This document shows positions 55,532 to 64,000 of a stretch of 64,000 nucleotides of DNA, one piece after another. Below the pieces are notes generated by a model, which was given only the letters and a program-made list of their open reading frames with translations, was not told where the DNA came from and ran no database searches. How positions within the stretch are numbered: position 1 is the stretch's first letter; every line of letters starts with the position of its first letter. This DNA is from Sphaerospermopsis kisseleviana NIES-73. GTDB taxonomy: Bacteria; Cyanobacteriota; Cyanobacteriia; Cyanobacteriales; Nostocaceae. The stretch spans positions 5,290,840 to 5,354,839 of the forward strand of contig NZ_AP018314.1 in the NCBI RefSeq assembly GCF_002368075.1, given 5' to 3'. Both the position numbers and the translations under genes were made by a program.

Positions 55532-56440
55532 TTAGTTTTGGGAAGCACCACAAGATAATATTGGTTGGGTTGCCAACCCTTCTAGGTTCACCGACTGCAA
55601 CAAATCTTTCCAGTATTCCTGTACATCCGTATCATTGGGGCGCTGACAGCGTAAATCGGCCACAATACTCAGAGCATTTTCCCAAATTCCAGCAGTGGCA
55701 TAAATCACGGCCCGATCTAACGGTTGGGTTGCTTGTTGGATCTGGTTACCGATGTCTTCGTTTGGCACGCGATTAATTTCACCTTTTAGTTTTCGATTGG
55801 GACCATCAAGGTAAACTATGTCAAAAGTCCAAGTATATTTTTTACCTATTGTTAATGATGCTTTATCCACGGGTACAGTTACACTCACAATACCTTCTTG
55901 TCTCACAGGTGTCAAAGTTCTCTCATATAGGGGTTTAGTCCTTTGACCATTACCCTCTCTCAAAACAAATTTCAGTTCTTTTGCTGTTCGAGCATCTTTA
56001 TCAATGTAAAACCACAATGTGGGATGTTCTGATGTCGTTAGTTGTGCTTCTAGGTTTGTGGCTGTTAGAGCAAGGGAATTAAAACGCCCTGTGCTTCTGC
56101 TGGCTGCACTTCTTGTTCTATCAGGTCTACCCGGAACAAAGACAATCTTTTGGCGACGTTGAATGTAGCCAGTTACATTTCTAATTGCTGTTGTGGCATA
56201 GCGATCGCCAGGACGTATTTGCAGTGCTTGTTGAAAATAAGATAAAGCCTGGCGATAGTTTCTTCGTCTGGTTAATTCATAACCACGGGACATATATTGT
56301 GTATATTGGCCTGAGTTTTGTGCTTTTACCACAACCTGATCTGCTGCTAAAACTTTTGTCGGATTGAGAAAATCTGGCGGTAAATAGACTAAAGCCGTAA
56401 GCAAACAACCTGTCAAAAATCTAAGTTTCTTAGGATACAT
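55532..56440 (-). CDS. exported TPR-DUF928 protein
   Basis: 302 residues. A signal peptide (FLTGCLLTALVYLPPDFL...VLAAD) is followed by a TPR pair (RGYELTRRRNYRQALSYFQQALQIRPGD, about 53-80) and the cyanobacterial DUF928 domain (about 120-290), with SEHPTLWFYIDKDA and LTPVRQEGIVSVTVP as recognisable parts. DUF928 proteins are frequent next to CHASE2 and FHA-haemagglutinin genes, both present here. Periplasmic; molecular function unknown. Confidence 0.87.
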   Translation of the reverse strand: MYPKKLRFLTGCLLTALVYLPPDFLNPTKVLAADQVVVKAQNSGQYTQYMSRGYELTRRRNYRQALSYFQQALQIRPGDRYATTAIRNVTGYIQRRQKIVFVPGRPDRTRSAASRSTGRFNSLALTATNLEAQLTTSEHPTLWFYIDKDARTAKELKFVLREGNGQRTKPLYERTLTPVRQEGIVSVTVPVDKASLTIGKKYTWTFDIVYLDGPNRKLKGEINRVPNEDIGNQIQQATQPLDRAVIYATAGIWENALSIVADLRCQRPNDTDVQEYWKDLLQSVNLEGLATQPILSCGASQN

Positions 56441-56770
56441 ATCTACTTCCGTTTAATAGAGTAATTTTGATAACATATTTGTTGATGTTTGTGGCATCTC
56501 CATTTCTGTTATTACTATAGTGATCCGATTTGATTCATGAATTTTTCGTAGAGGCAGGGAACACTTCGACAAGCTCAGTGCATCGCAGGGAACAGGGAAC
56601 AGGGAACGGGAAAGAAGGCTGTCAGTATTTATGGTGAGCGAAGCCGAACCATGTACGGAGTTCTGTTCAAAAATCAAATATTAGTCCTATATGACTATAT
56701 CAATTATAATGCGTAATTTTTATTTTGATACTCCTGGTTTTTGAGTGGCTTTTGCTCCTTTTTTTCATAA

Positions 56771-57097
56771 ATTCGGCGAAATGGGCAAATTATAAGGTTT
56801 GCATCCATCTGCAATTTACAAGTAACAATAGTTTGCCGTCTATATCTTCACCAAACTTTCACAAGAAAATCGCTGAAAGGCACGGAAGCCACTTGGCTGT
56901 CTTACAGTGGAGGAAGTGCCAACGGCGAATTTATTCGCCGCGAATATGATATGATTGGACTGCGAGTAGGAACAACCATCTACACGAAGAAGTATTTTGA
57001 TCAGGAGAAACCCCTGATTTATCTCGTCTCGGCATTTGACTGCAGCCTGGGTAAACAAGCAAAGGCAAATATGGAGTGTAATACCGCCAAAATTTGA
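56771..57097 (+). pseudogene. unrecognised coding remnant without start codon
   Basis: An open frame of 108 codons lacks an ATG but its second half reads like protein: TEATWLSYSGGSANGEFIRR, EYDMIGLRVGTTIYTKKYFD, LIYLVSAFDCSLG, then a stop. The first third is poorer. I do not recognise a family. It may be the 3' end of a gene cut by repeat insertion. Confidence 0.35.
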
Positions 57098-57317
57098 TGG
57101 ACTCGGAAAGCAAAGAAACATAAAAGTAAACGCAATTGCAATACCTGTCGTACTGGTAGTTGTTTTGAGCGCGTAGGGGGATAATTGACTATCCCTTTTG
57201 AGCAAGTCTTAAAGAATCTGCGTGTCTTTAGACCGCAGAGTGTCAAAGTAGGGAAGTTTGATCAATATCTTGGGCTGATGGGGTTAGTTGATATCCGGTA
57301 GATTCCTGGTAATCTGT

Positions 57318-57707
<390 letters not shown>

Positions 57708-57838
57708 TGGGATACTAAGCTTTTGTGTGTTTAATTTATATTAAGTCTAGCGGGCTGTCCAGCCCGCACCAGATTAGGATGATCAAAGTATCATTGAACA
57801 TCATGCCCAGATACCCCATCCAAACGCTAGGTATTTAA

Positions 57839-58462
57839 TTAACCTACATGAACCGCAAAACGTACTAGATTTTCTTGACCAAACTGCAATGAATCCCCAT
57901 TCATGAGGCGATATTGGACACCAGGACTTAAAGGAGTTCCGTTTAAATAAATACCATTGGTACTCATGTCAACAATCATGTAGCTATTTTGCGACCAATC
58001 CCAAGACACTCGCGCATGACGACGAGAAACTATTCCTTCGTTGGGGATACCAGTTAGGTCAATTTCTGGGGGAATAGTAATGCTTTGACTGCGGCGACCA
58101 ATAAAACCTGCTTCCCCTGACCATTGAAATTCTCTACCTGAAAAGTGAATGAGTTTGAGAAGTGGTACTTTGGGTGTCGGTGGGGGATAAGGTGGCTGTA
58201 TAGGTTGTATGGGTGGGCGTGGCTGATAATTGGTTTGATCGTCAACTGGGCGTTGGTTGATAGGTTGAGGTGGTGTTGGTCGTGGTGTGGGTTGAGGTGG
58301 TATGGGTGTCGGTATCGGTGTGGGTTGAGGTGGTGTGGGTTGAGGTGTAGGTGCTACTAGATTACCCAAAGGAGTTCCACACCAAGCGCAAACCTTGGCA
58401 TTATTGGGTAGGATTTTGTTAAAATATTCACAGCTTGGGTTAGGACAACGATTTGCAGCCAT
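57839..58462 (-). CDS. FHA-domain protein with zinc ribbon and proline-rich linker
   Basis: 207 residues. N-terminal four-Cys zinc ribbon (CPNPSCEYF...CAWCGTPLG), a Pro/Thr/Gln-rich linker (about 34-92) with repeated PTPPQPTP-like units, and a C-terminal FHA domain (about 108-205; GFIGRRSQS, GIVSRRHARVSWD, STNGIYLNG) that binds phosphothreonine. The ATG overlaps the 3' end of the pseudokinase-PBP gene by 23 bases, so the two are translationally coupled. It could read phosphorylation by the CHASE2 kinase or another Hanks kinase. Cytoplasmic. Confidence 0.9.
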   Translation of the reverse strand: MAANRCPNPSCEYFNKILPNNAKVCAWCGTPLGNLVAPTPQPTPPQPTPIPTPIPPQPTPRPTPPQPINQRPVDDQTNYQPRPPIQPIQPPYPPPTPKVPLLKLIHFSGREFQWSGEAGFIGRRSQSITIPPEIDLTGIPNEGIVSRRHARVSWDWSQNSYMIVDMSTNGIYLNGTPLSPGVQYRLMNGDSLQFGQENLVRFAVHVG

Positions 58463-60584
58463 AGTTATTTAAATCATCAGGTATGGGTTGTAAAGGGACA
58501 AGACCTACTTTACTAAGTAAACACTGACCCTGACGAGTAGTTAGTATCTCAGCAAAGGTAGAACCAGCAGGAGGGCGGCTGTTGTCTTTGGGGTAAACTA
58601 CAAATATAGGGTATCCTAAAGGGTAACTTTGGAAAGCATTAACATCAAAAAAATAGTCATCATGCTGGCAGAGGTTGTCTGAAGTTTTCAGAGGACGGCG
58701 TTCGCGTTTTTGAAATAGCGGTTGAATAGCTGGTTTGTTACCATCTACTATAGCTAATGGATAGCCTGTACACTGTCCCTTGATTTTACTAATCATGCCA
58801 AAGCCAATGATACCAGTAGTTTGTCCGTTGAGAATTTCTTGACGGATTTGATTTTGGGTTCTGGTTGTATCCCACTGAGTCACTTTGGCTGCAAATAAAG
58901 CTTGATCCTGGGGGTCATTTTTTAGCACTATTTCTATAAATTTACTGTTGGCTTCTGGTTCTGTAGGGGCAAATGGTCTAATTTCTAAATTCGGCAGATT
59001 ACTATTAATTTGCTGCCAATTTGTAATTCTTCCTGTATAAATTTCACGCAGTTGATCGATTGTAATTTGACCACCGAGTGCATCTGTCATATTGTCATTT
59101 TTTCTACTAAATTCGACATAGACTAATAACCCATCATAAGCAACTGATTTTTTATCTAGTTCCCCTGATATTTTCTGAGTTAAACTGGTGATGGCAAAGT
59201 CTTTTTCTCCTGCTTGGACTACTGCTATCGGTTGCCCCAGATTTTCTAAATTTGATGACGCTACGGGAGTATATTTAAAAGTCGCTTGTGCTTCTGGTTT
59301 CGGTTGATATAGTAAATCTTCTAAACTGTCTTTTCCTACTTTTTGTTTGATAATAAAAGTCCATGTACCAGGATTTTCCCCTGTGTAATTAAATTGCCCA
59401 GCAGGTACATTATTTACATCGGCAAATCTCCGCCGCAGTTTAGACCATTGTAAATATTTGCTACTATCATCATGTTGATTAAAATACTTAACATAAGCAA
59501 AAATTCCTCCTCCCAATAATAACAAAACTATGATTAATAACCACATTGATACTTTTTTAAGACTTTGCTCAGGTTGTGTTTGAGAAGATGAATCTGAATT
59601 ATTTGTTTGACCTTCTTTGGGTAATTTTATGAGTGCTTGCCGTGCTAATTCTGCACTTGTAAAAGGTGTATGTATGCCAATTAATTTTTCAATAAACTGC
59701 TTTAAATAAATATCTGTAGTAGACCAATGTTGATTGTCTCTGGGGTCTAGAGGTTGATTATCAGCATAATTTATCGTGCTTCCTGCTAGTAAATAAAAAG
59801 CTACTAGTCCTAATGATTCTAAATCTTTTTCTTTTTGAGCAGGTGCGGGTTGGGTAATGGCTGGGGGAATAAATAAGTTTTCCCAAATTGCTAAATCACA
59901 AAGATATATAGAAAATTGTTCATGTTTGGTTAATTTATTGGTTAATTTAATTAATATACTATCTAAATTTATGTTGCTGTGAGCAATACCTTGTTGTACT
60001 TGATTGGAGGGAAAAAGTATTTTTTGGCTGTGGAGAAATTCTAGAGTTTGTAGGGTTTGATTCAGTATTTCTCTCACCTGAACGGCTGTCATTTTCCCGT
60101 TTTGGATGAGATATTGATGTAAGGTTTGGGATGCTTCTATGGCTTGGGTGATTAAATAACAACGTTCTAATTTTTCATCAGCAATGGCTTCTAATGTGTT
60201 AACTAAGCGAAAATTTTGCATTCTACTATCTGCTAACTTTATTCCTCCTAAACGTTGAAAAAGTTGTTTACGATCGCCTGATTCTTGGTCATTAAAACAA
60301 CGTTTGGGCAGCAAATATTCTTTGATTTCTACAGGCTGTTGATCCTTAATTTTTACACCCGAATATAAGCGCCCATAACCCCGCACGCCTAAATAATTAG
60401 TTACCTGATATGTACCAGAGTTACCTTTTATTTCTGCTTGCTCTGATAAAGTCGCAGGAAAACCACATTCTAGACAGAATTTAGCACCTTTGAGTGCTTG
60501 GGCGGTTTGGCAAGGGCGATCGCAATTTAAAGGATTATTGTATGAACAGATGTATTCTGGATAAAAGGAAGCAAATGATGTCAT
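58440..60584 (-). CDS. fusion: zinc-finger + kinase-like domain + membrane span + PstS-like binding domain
   Basis: 714 residues from the ATG at 60584. Residues ~9-45 hold a cysteine cluster (CSYNNPLNCDRPCQ...CLECG); ~55-320 a protein-kinase-like fold with a Gly loop (LGVRGYGRLYSG) and Lys (VEIKEYLL), but the catalytic HRDxKxxN is HSNINLDS and DFG is DLA, so it should be catalytically dead. One membrane helix follows (WLLIIVLLLLGGGIFAYV, ~348-366), then a periplasmic PstS-like phosphate-binding-type domain (~380-714). It looks like a receptor in which a binding protein outside controls a pseudokinase inside. It overlaps the FHA gene. Confidence 0.82.
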   Translation of the reverse strand: MTSFASFYPEYICSYNNPLNCDRPCQTAQALKGAKFCLECGFPATLSEQAEIKGNSGTYQVTNYLGVRGYGRLYSGVKIKDQQPVEIKEYLLPKRCFNDQESGDRKQLFQRLGGIKLADSRMQNFRLVNTLEAIADEKLERCYLITQAIEASQTLHQYLIQNGKMTAVQVREILNQTLQTLEFLHSQKILFPSNQVQQGIAHSNINLDSILIKLTNKLTKHEQFSIYLCDLAIWENLFIPPAITQPAPAQKEKDLESLGLVAFYLLAGSTINYADNQPLDPRDNQHWSTTDIYLKQFIEKLIGIHTPFTSAELARQALIKLPKEGQTNNSDSSSQTQPEQSLKKVSMWLLIIVLLLLGGGIFAYVKYFNQHDDSSKYLQWSKLRRRFADVNNVPAGQFNYTGENPGTWTFIIKQKVGKDSLEDLLYQPKPEAQATFKYTPVASSNLENLGQPIAVVQAGEKDFAITSLTQKISGELDKKSVAYDGLLVYVEFSRKNDNMTDALGGQITIDQLREIYTGRITNWQQINSNLPNLEIRPFAPTEPEANSKFIEIVLKNDPQDQALFAAKVTQWDTTRTQNQIRQEILNGQTTGIIGFGMISKIKGQCTGYPLAIVDGNKPAIQPLFQKRERRPLKTSDNLCQHDDYFFDVNAFQSYPLGYPIFVVYPKDNSRPPAGSTFAEILTTRQGQCLLSKVGLVPLQPIPDDLNNYGCKSLS

Positions 60585-60644
60585 ATACAAAAATTTTTCA
60601 CCATTATTGTGATTCCATTTTCACTTTAAACGAGTTTTCTGATT

Positions 60645-62537
60645 TCATAGCTTATATCCGACGCTGAAATAAAACCCGTCATCCTGGGCATTTACGCCAC
60701 GGTCATCTAAATTAATTAAAGGTAGACTGTAATCTAAGCGTATATTGAAACCTGGTACAAGTTGCCACAACACTCCTACTCCCGTACCAGCTAAAAAGGT
60801 TTGTCTCTGTAGGGTGTTAGGGTTATCATCTTTATTCCAGACATATCCTAAATCAAAAAATGGCGCTATCTTGATTGATGAGTTGCCTTTTTCATCTTTA
60901 GATAGTGTGATTTGATTTTCTACAGCAAATCTTACTCCGTTGTCACCTGCACGGGCATTTTGCCGATAACCACGTACTGACTGACCACCACCAATTATAA
61001 ATTGCTGTGATGGTAATAAACTATTAGGTGTGAGTTGTATTTCTGCTTGGGCAAATAATAAATAGTTATCGCTGATTCTTTGTAATCTTTGTATTTGTCC
61101 TAACCAACTGAAAAACTGACCATCAGGAATAGGATCGTCGCTTCTGGTAGCATCAAATACGTTTATACCCAGACTAAATAAAGAACGTAAAGACCATGCA
61201 CCTTGGAAATCCCTTGATAAATAGTCTTGTCCAAATTTAATTACTCGTGTTCTGCTGTTAGCGTTTTCATCTGGACCAAAACCGAATGCTGTCGGACCTG
61301 CAAAAGTAAAGGTTTGACCATCTTGGATACTAAAACCCAAGGATAATGCAAATTCTTGCCGCAGCGATCGCACTAAAGGTTGACGAAAACTGATTTCATA
61401 GAGTTGGGACTCACCGCGAATATTGGCATTTTTAAAAGGTTCTTGGATAACTTTATTATTATTAATAGCTGTTCTCAGTTGCACAGTCCCATTCATGGTA
61501 TTTACTGGGATGCGATAACTGAAATCATAGACATTTGATCCGCCTCTGGCTGTAAAATAATAAGATGCTGCCAGTTCATCACCCCATCCTGTGAGATTAC
61601 GATAAACCGTATTGATACCAAATCTTTCTGAACCTACACTTGGTGGGGAATAGTTATCAACATTTAAACTAGCTTCTAGAGGGTTAGCTTCGGTAACTCT
61701 GACGACTAGGATATTTTCACCTAACTTAGTACCCGGACGGAGACTACCTTCTACGTTGGAAAATAAGGGGTCTGTTTTTAATAATCTTAACTGCTCTTCT
61801 ATATATACTGCGGACAGGGGTCTTTTCATTCCTAATGCTATACGCGATCGCACATAATTAGGATGAATATGTTTTGTACCTTCAACTTCAATTTTCTCTA
61901 AACCTCCTTCAATTACCCGTATTTTTACGACACCATCAGTAAAGTTTTCGTCAGGGACAATTGCAATTGCTCTTGAGGTCAGATATCCCTGATCTAAGTA
62001 GAGTTGGGTGATTCCATCAGCAACTTTTGTCAGTTCTTCTAAACTCACAGAACGTCCTTCTACTTCCTTAGTCAAGGTGTTCAATTGCTCTTGGTTAAAA
62101 ATTGTACTCCCCAATACTTCAATTTTATTAACTTGAATCTTTTCCGTTTCGGTTTCAGTTTCGGTTTCAGTTTGAGTTTCGGTTTCTGAAGGAACTATTG
62201 GTTGATTTTCTGGTGTCAGTGGTTCAGCATCAGGGACAGGTTGTATAAATCTTTTCTCATTGGTGTTATCTGCTGGATTTCCCCCTTGTGCTAAACTATT
62301 TTTTGATATTTCTAAGAACACTGAATAACTCACAACATCCGTATTCTTTACTACTTCTTGATTGGATTCTAATTGTTGATTTGGTTTATTTGTAACTTGT
62401 GTTAGCAGATGATCAGGTTGTTTTAATAATACAAACGAACTAGATGATCTAGCATAACCTGGTGATGCAGAGAACAATAGCAGTGTACTGGGAATGAAAA
62501 ATACACATAAATTTCTTCCTTGTAAATACCAACGCAT
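60645..62537 (-). CDS. two-partner secretion outer-membrane transporter (ShlB/FhaC type)
   Basis: 630 residues. Signal peptide (FFIPSTLLLFSASPGYA), a Glu/Thr repeat linker (TETQTETETETETEK, about 122-136), POTRA domains (IQVNKIEVLGSTIFNQEQL from about 138; GLEKIEVEGTKHIHP) and a 16-strand beta barrel with the FIGGGQSVRGYR motif that lines the pore. It exports a haemagglutinin-type partner across the outer membrane; the divergent TpsA gene at 63067 is the obvious one. Upstream are five 11-bp tandem repeats, three of which contain a ribosome-site-like AGGAG or GGGAG. Confidence 0.93.
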   Translation of the reverse strand: MRWYLQGRNLCVFFIPSTLLLFSASPGYARSSSSFVLLKQPDHLLTQVTNKPNQQLESNQEVVKNTDVVSYSVFLEISKNSLAQGGNPADNTNEKRFIQPVPDAEPLTPENQPIVPSETETQTETETETETEKIQVNKIEVLGSTIFNQEQLNTLTKEVEGRSVSLEELTKVADGITQLYLDQGYLTSRAIAIVPDENFTDGVVKIRVIEGGLEKIEVEGTKHIHPNYVRSRIALGMKRPLSAVYIEEQLRLLKTDPLFSNVEGSLRPGTKLGENILVVRVTEANPLEASLNVDNYSPPSVGSERFGINTVYRNLTGWGDELAASYYFTARGGSNVYDFSYRIPVNTMNGTVQLRTAINNNKVIQEPFKNANIRGESQLYEISFRQPLVRSLRQEFALSLGFSIQDGQTFTFAGPTAFGFGPDENANSRTRVIKFGQDYLSRDFQGAWSLRSLFSLGINVFDATRSDDPIPDGQFFSWLGQIQRLQRISDNYLLFAQAEIQLTPNSLLPSQQFIIGGGQSVRGYRQNARAGDNGVRFAVENQITLSKDEKGNSSIKIAPFFDLGYVWNKDDNPNTLQRQTFLAGTGVGVLWQLVPGFNIRLDYSLPLINLDDRGVNAQDDGFYFSVGYKL

Positions 62538-63066
62538 AAAATTATTACTCCTATATTACTCCCATATTACTCCTGTATTAACCCTGTCTTATTCCTGTAT
62601 TTTATTTTTTCACTTATATCAGCTTGTAGTTTTCAAATTAACACGCAATGTTCTCTTTGGATCGAGAAATGGCAAAATTTTGGTATTTTTTCCATCAATA
62701 GCGGAAATGAGTTGAGCCTTAACATAAATTTAAGTTTTGCTTAATACCCCATCAGTATTGAAAAAACAGGTCTAAATACTATTTACTATTCCTGCTGCCA
62801 ATTAATCTAGTTGATTAAATTACAAATTGTTACAACTTAAGTAAGTTTTGATTACGCATTTTAACAGACAAGATGCTAAAAAGCCTGTAAAATCTCGATT
62901 TTAAAGGTACAGTAGTCAAAACACTGATGTTAGTTTTGTGAAGTTTAATTGATAATTGGCAAAATTTCAGGATATACACTTATATTCATAATGGTATTAA
63001 ATAAGAGACAATTCAAATTTCAACTGGTGTATTAAACCGTTGAAGTTAGGGAATAGAGGAAATTAT
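62538..63066. promoter_or_regulatory. divergent control region of the two-partner secretion pair
   Basis: 529 bases between tpsB and tpsA. Contains the tandem repeat at 62544-62598 and otherwise AT-rich DNA. An ATG frame at 62494-62715 on the plus strand runs through the repeats and is not credible. AGAGGAA lies before the tpsA ATG. Confidence 0.55.
62544..62598. repeat. five 11-bp tandem repeats (ATTACTCCTAT-like) upstream of tpsB
   Basis: Units ATTACTCCTAT, ATTACTCCCAT, ATTACTCCTGT, ATTAACCCTGT, CTTATTCCTGT. On the coding strand of tpsB the three nearest units read AGGAG or GGGAG, and the closest AGGAG is 10 bases before the ATG. Confidence 0.8.
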
Positions 63067-64000
63067 ATGAATTTATTAGCTGACAAAATAGGTCTATTGC
63101 TTATGACACCAGCGATCGCTGTTGTCACCCTGCTGCAAACCATAGCCATCGTCAAAGCACAATCTATCACTACTGATGTAGGTCTTGGTAATACTGGTAC
63201 TAATGTCACCCCCAATGCGAGCAATAACAATCAGCTTGACATTACTGGTGGTGCTACTTCCTCAGATGGTGCAAATCTCTTTCACAGCTTTCAAAACTTC
63301 GGACTCAACAACGGCGAAATAGCAAACTTCATATCTAACACCAACATCCAAAACATTCTTGGGCGTGTTGTTGGTGGAAATACTTCTGTAATTAACGGAA
63401 CTATACAAGTAACAGGCGGAAACTCCAATCTATTTTTAATGAATCCTGCTGGTATCCTTTTTGGTGCTAATGCCATCTTAAATGTACCTGCTGACTTTAC
63501 AGCTACTACCGCGAATAGTATATTACTCGGTAATTTAAGATTTAATGCTCTTGGTAATAACGATTATACAAATTTAGTAGGAACTCCCAATGGCTTTGCT
63601 TTTTCTACTACACAAACAGGCAGTATTGTTAACCTTGGTAATTTAGCGGTTGGTGCCGGCAAGAATTTAAACATCATCGGTGGTACAGTTGTCAGCACTG
63701 GTAGTTTGTCAGCACCAGGGGGTAATATTATAGTAACATCAGTGCCTGGTGGAAATCTCCTTCGCATCAGTCAACCAGGACACCTACTCAGTTTAGAAGT
63801 TGAAGCACCATCACCTGCATCACCAAATCCTCCTAGTTTGTTAGATTTATTGACTGGTAATATTAACAGTGCTAGTGGTGTAACTATTAACAACGGAACA
63901 GTAGAACTTACAGGTTCAGGAATAACCGTAAATTCCGGTAATGTAGTTGTTAAGGATATCACATCTGCATCTACTACTTTATCCGCTGATCAGAATTTAA
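63067..64000 (+). CDS. haemagglutinin-type TpsA exoprotein, N-terminal part (3' end outside window)
   Basis: ATG at 63067 with AGAGGAAATT upstream; the frame stays open for 311 codons to the right edge. A signal peptide ends near IVKAQS, followed by the TPS secretion domain: [53 protein letters not shown], then [19 protein letters not shown]. The NPxGI motif and beta-helix repeats are diagnostic of filamentous-haemagglutinin-like proteins. Exported through the TpsB encoded divergently. The full protein is probably much longer. Confidence 0.93.
   Translation, partial: MNLLADKIGLLLMTPAIAVVTLLQTIAIVKAQSITTDVGLGNTGTNVTPNASNNNQLDITGGATSSDGANLFHSFQNFGLNNGEIANFISNTNIQNILGRVVGGNTSVINGTIQVTGGNSNLFLMNPAGILFGANAILNVPADFTATTANSILLGNLRFNALGNNDYTNLVGTPNGFAFSTTQTGSIVNLGNLAVGAGKNLNIIGGTVVSTGSLSAPGGNIIVTSVPGGNLLRISQPGHLLSLEVEAPSPASPNPPSLLDLLTGNINSASGVTINNGTVELTGSGITVNSGNVVVKDITSASTTLSADQNL

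Noticed and set aside
56840..57246. Minus-strand open frames of 60-121 codons
   Set aside because: They overlap each other in different frames, show no motif, and lie opposite a more protein-like plus-strand remnant.
57752..57765. GGGCTGTCCAGCCC hairpin as a terminator
   Set aside because: It is a short palindrome without a T run and no gene ends next to it; probably another repeat.
58195..58345. Repetitive GGTGTGGGTTGAGG tract as a repeat element
   Set aside because: It encodes the Pro/Thr/Gln linker of the FHA protein in frame.
62494..62715. Plus-strand open frame antisense to the tpsB start
   Set aside because: It runs through the tandem repeats and the tpsB 5' end; no ribosome site, no family-like sequence.
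63291..63962. Minus-strand open frames at the right edge
   Set aside because: They are antisense to the clear TpsA reading frame with its signal peptide and secretion-domain motifs.

Overview
The window looks like the chromosome of a filamentous, probably heterocyst-forming cyanobacterium (Nostocales). The evidence is the low-GC DNA with repeated GCGATCGC (HIP1) sites, heptameric short tandem repeats, a split orange-carotenoid-protein pair (helical carotenoid protein plus C-terminal-domain homologue), an SLH-OprB porin, DUF1400, DUF928 and CHASE2-kinase proteins, and a recombinase whose catalytic residues read R-Y-R-Y, as I recall for XisA/XisC. I cannot name the species.

Bases 1-30,536 are one large organosulfur-scavenging island. 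The left half (minus strand) holds a PhnD-like binding protein with a small membrane protein, a D-2-hydroxyacid dehydrogenase, a flavoprotein/2x[4Fe-4S] ferredoxin pair resembling fumarate or APS reductase subunits, an SDR protein without its catalytic residues, a tight methyltransferase-GST-DUF442 operon, a PLP dehydratase and an aldo/keto reductase. The centre (plus strand) holds a porin, a nitroreductase and an ssuB-ssuA-tauD-ssuA-ssuC-ssuD-ssuE set, followed by a fusion of an FAD/NAD(P) protein with an ETHE1-type persulfide dioxygenase. The right part (minus strand) holds a BASS transporter, an exported arylsulfatase, an exported formylglycine-generating enzyme, a 52-residue membrane peptide, an exported rhodanese and a second GST. 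The genes suggest that sulfonates and sulfate esters cross the porin, are desulfonated or hydrolysed to sulfite or sulfate, and that thiol or persulfide sulfur is handled by GSTs, rhodanese and persulfide dioxygenase. A repeated palindrome-like motif (CGATA-N4-TACCGTA) lies upstream of several of these transcription units and may mark one regulon.

Bases 30,537-37,400 are a mobile-DNA and photoprotection stretch: IS5-type debris, the CTDH/HCP pair, queG, a HAD phosphatase, and a 2,220-bp integrative element. That element is bounded by 97-bp direct repeats that duplicate the 5' end of a small gene. It encodes an R-Y-R-Y tyrosine recombinase, carries paired TTTGAGCCAA repeats near both ends, and contains a decayed phage-terminase-like fragment.

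Bases 37,400-64,000 hold housekeeping genes (truB, ligA, GDPD, EamA transporter, DUF1400 hydrolase) and then signalling and surface genes: two large membrane proteins (one with WD40 repeats), a histidine kinase/response regulator pair, a CHASE2 Ser/Thr kinase, TPR and DUF928 proteins, an FHA protein overlapping a pseudokinase fused to a PstS-like binding domain, and a divergent two-partner secretion pair (tpsB and the 5' part of tpsA, which runs off the right edge).

Repeats are abundant. Two copies of a ~160-bp MITE have perfect 8-bp target duplications, and one of them sits directly at a start codon. A second MITE-like element shares its end sequence with IS5 debris. A palindromic repeat has entered two coding sequences. 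I recognised no rRNA, tRNA or CRISPR array.
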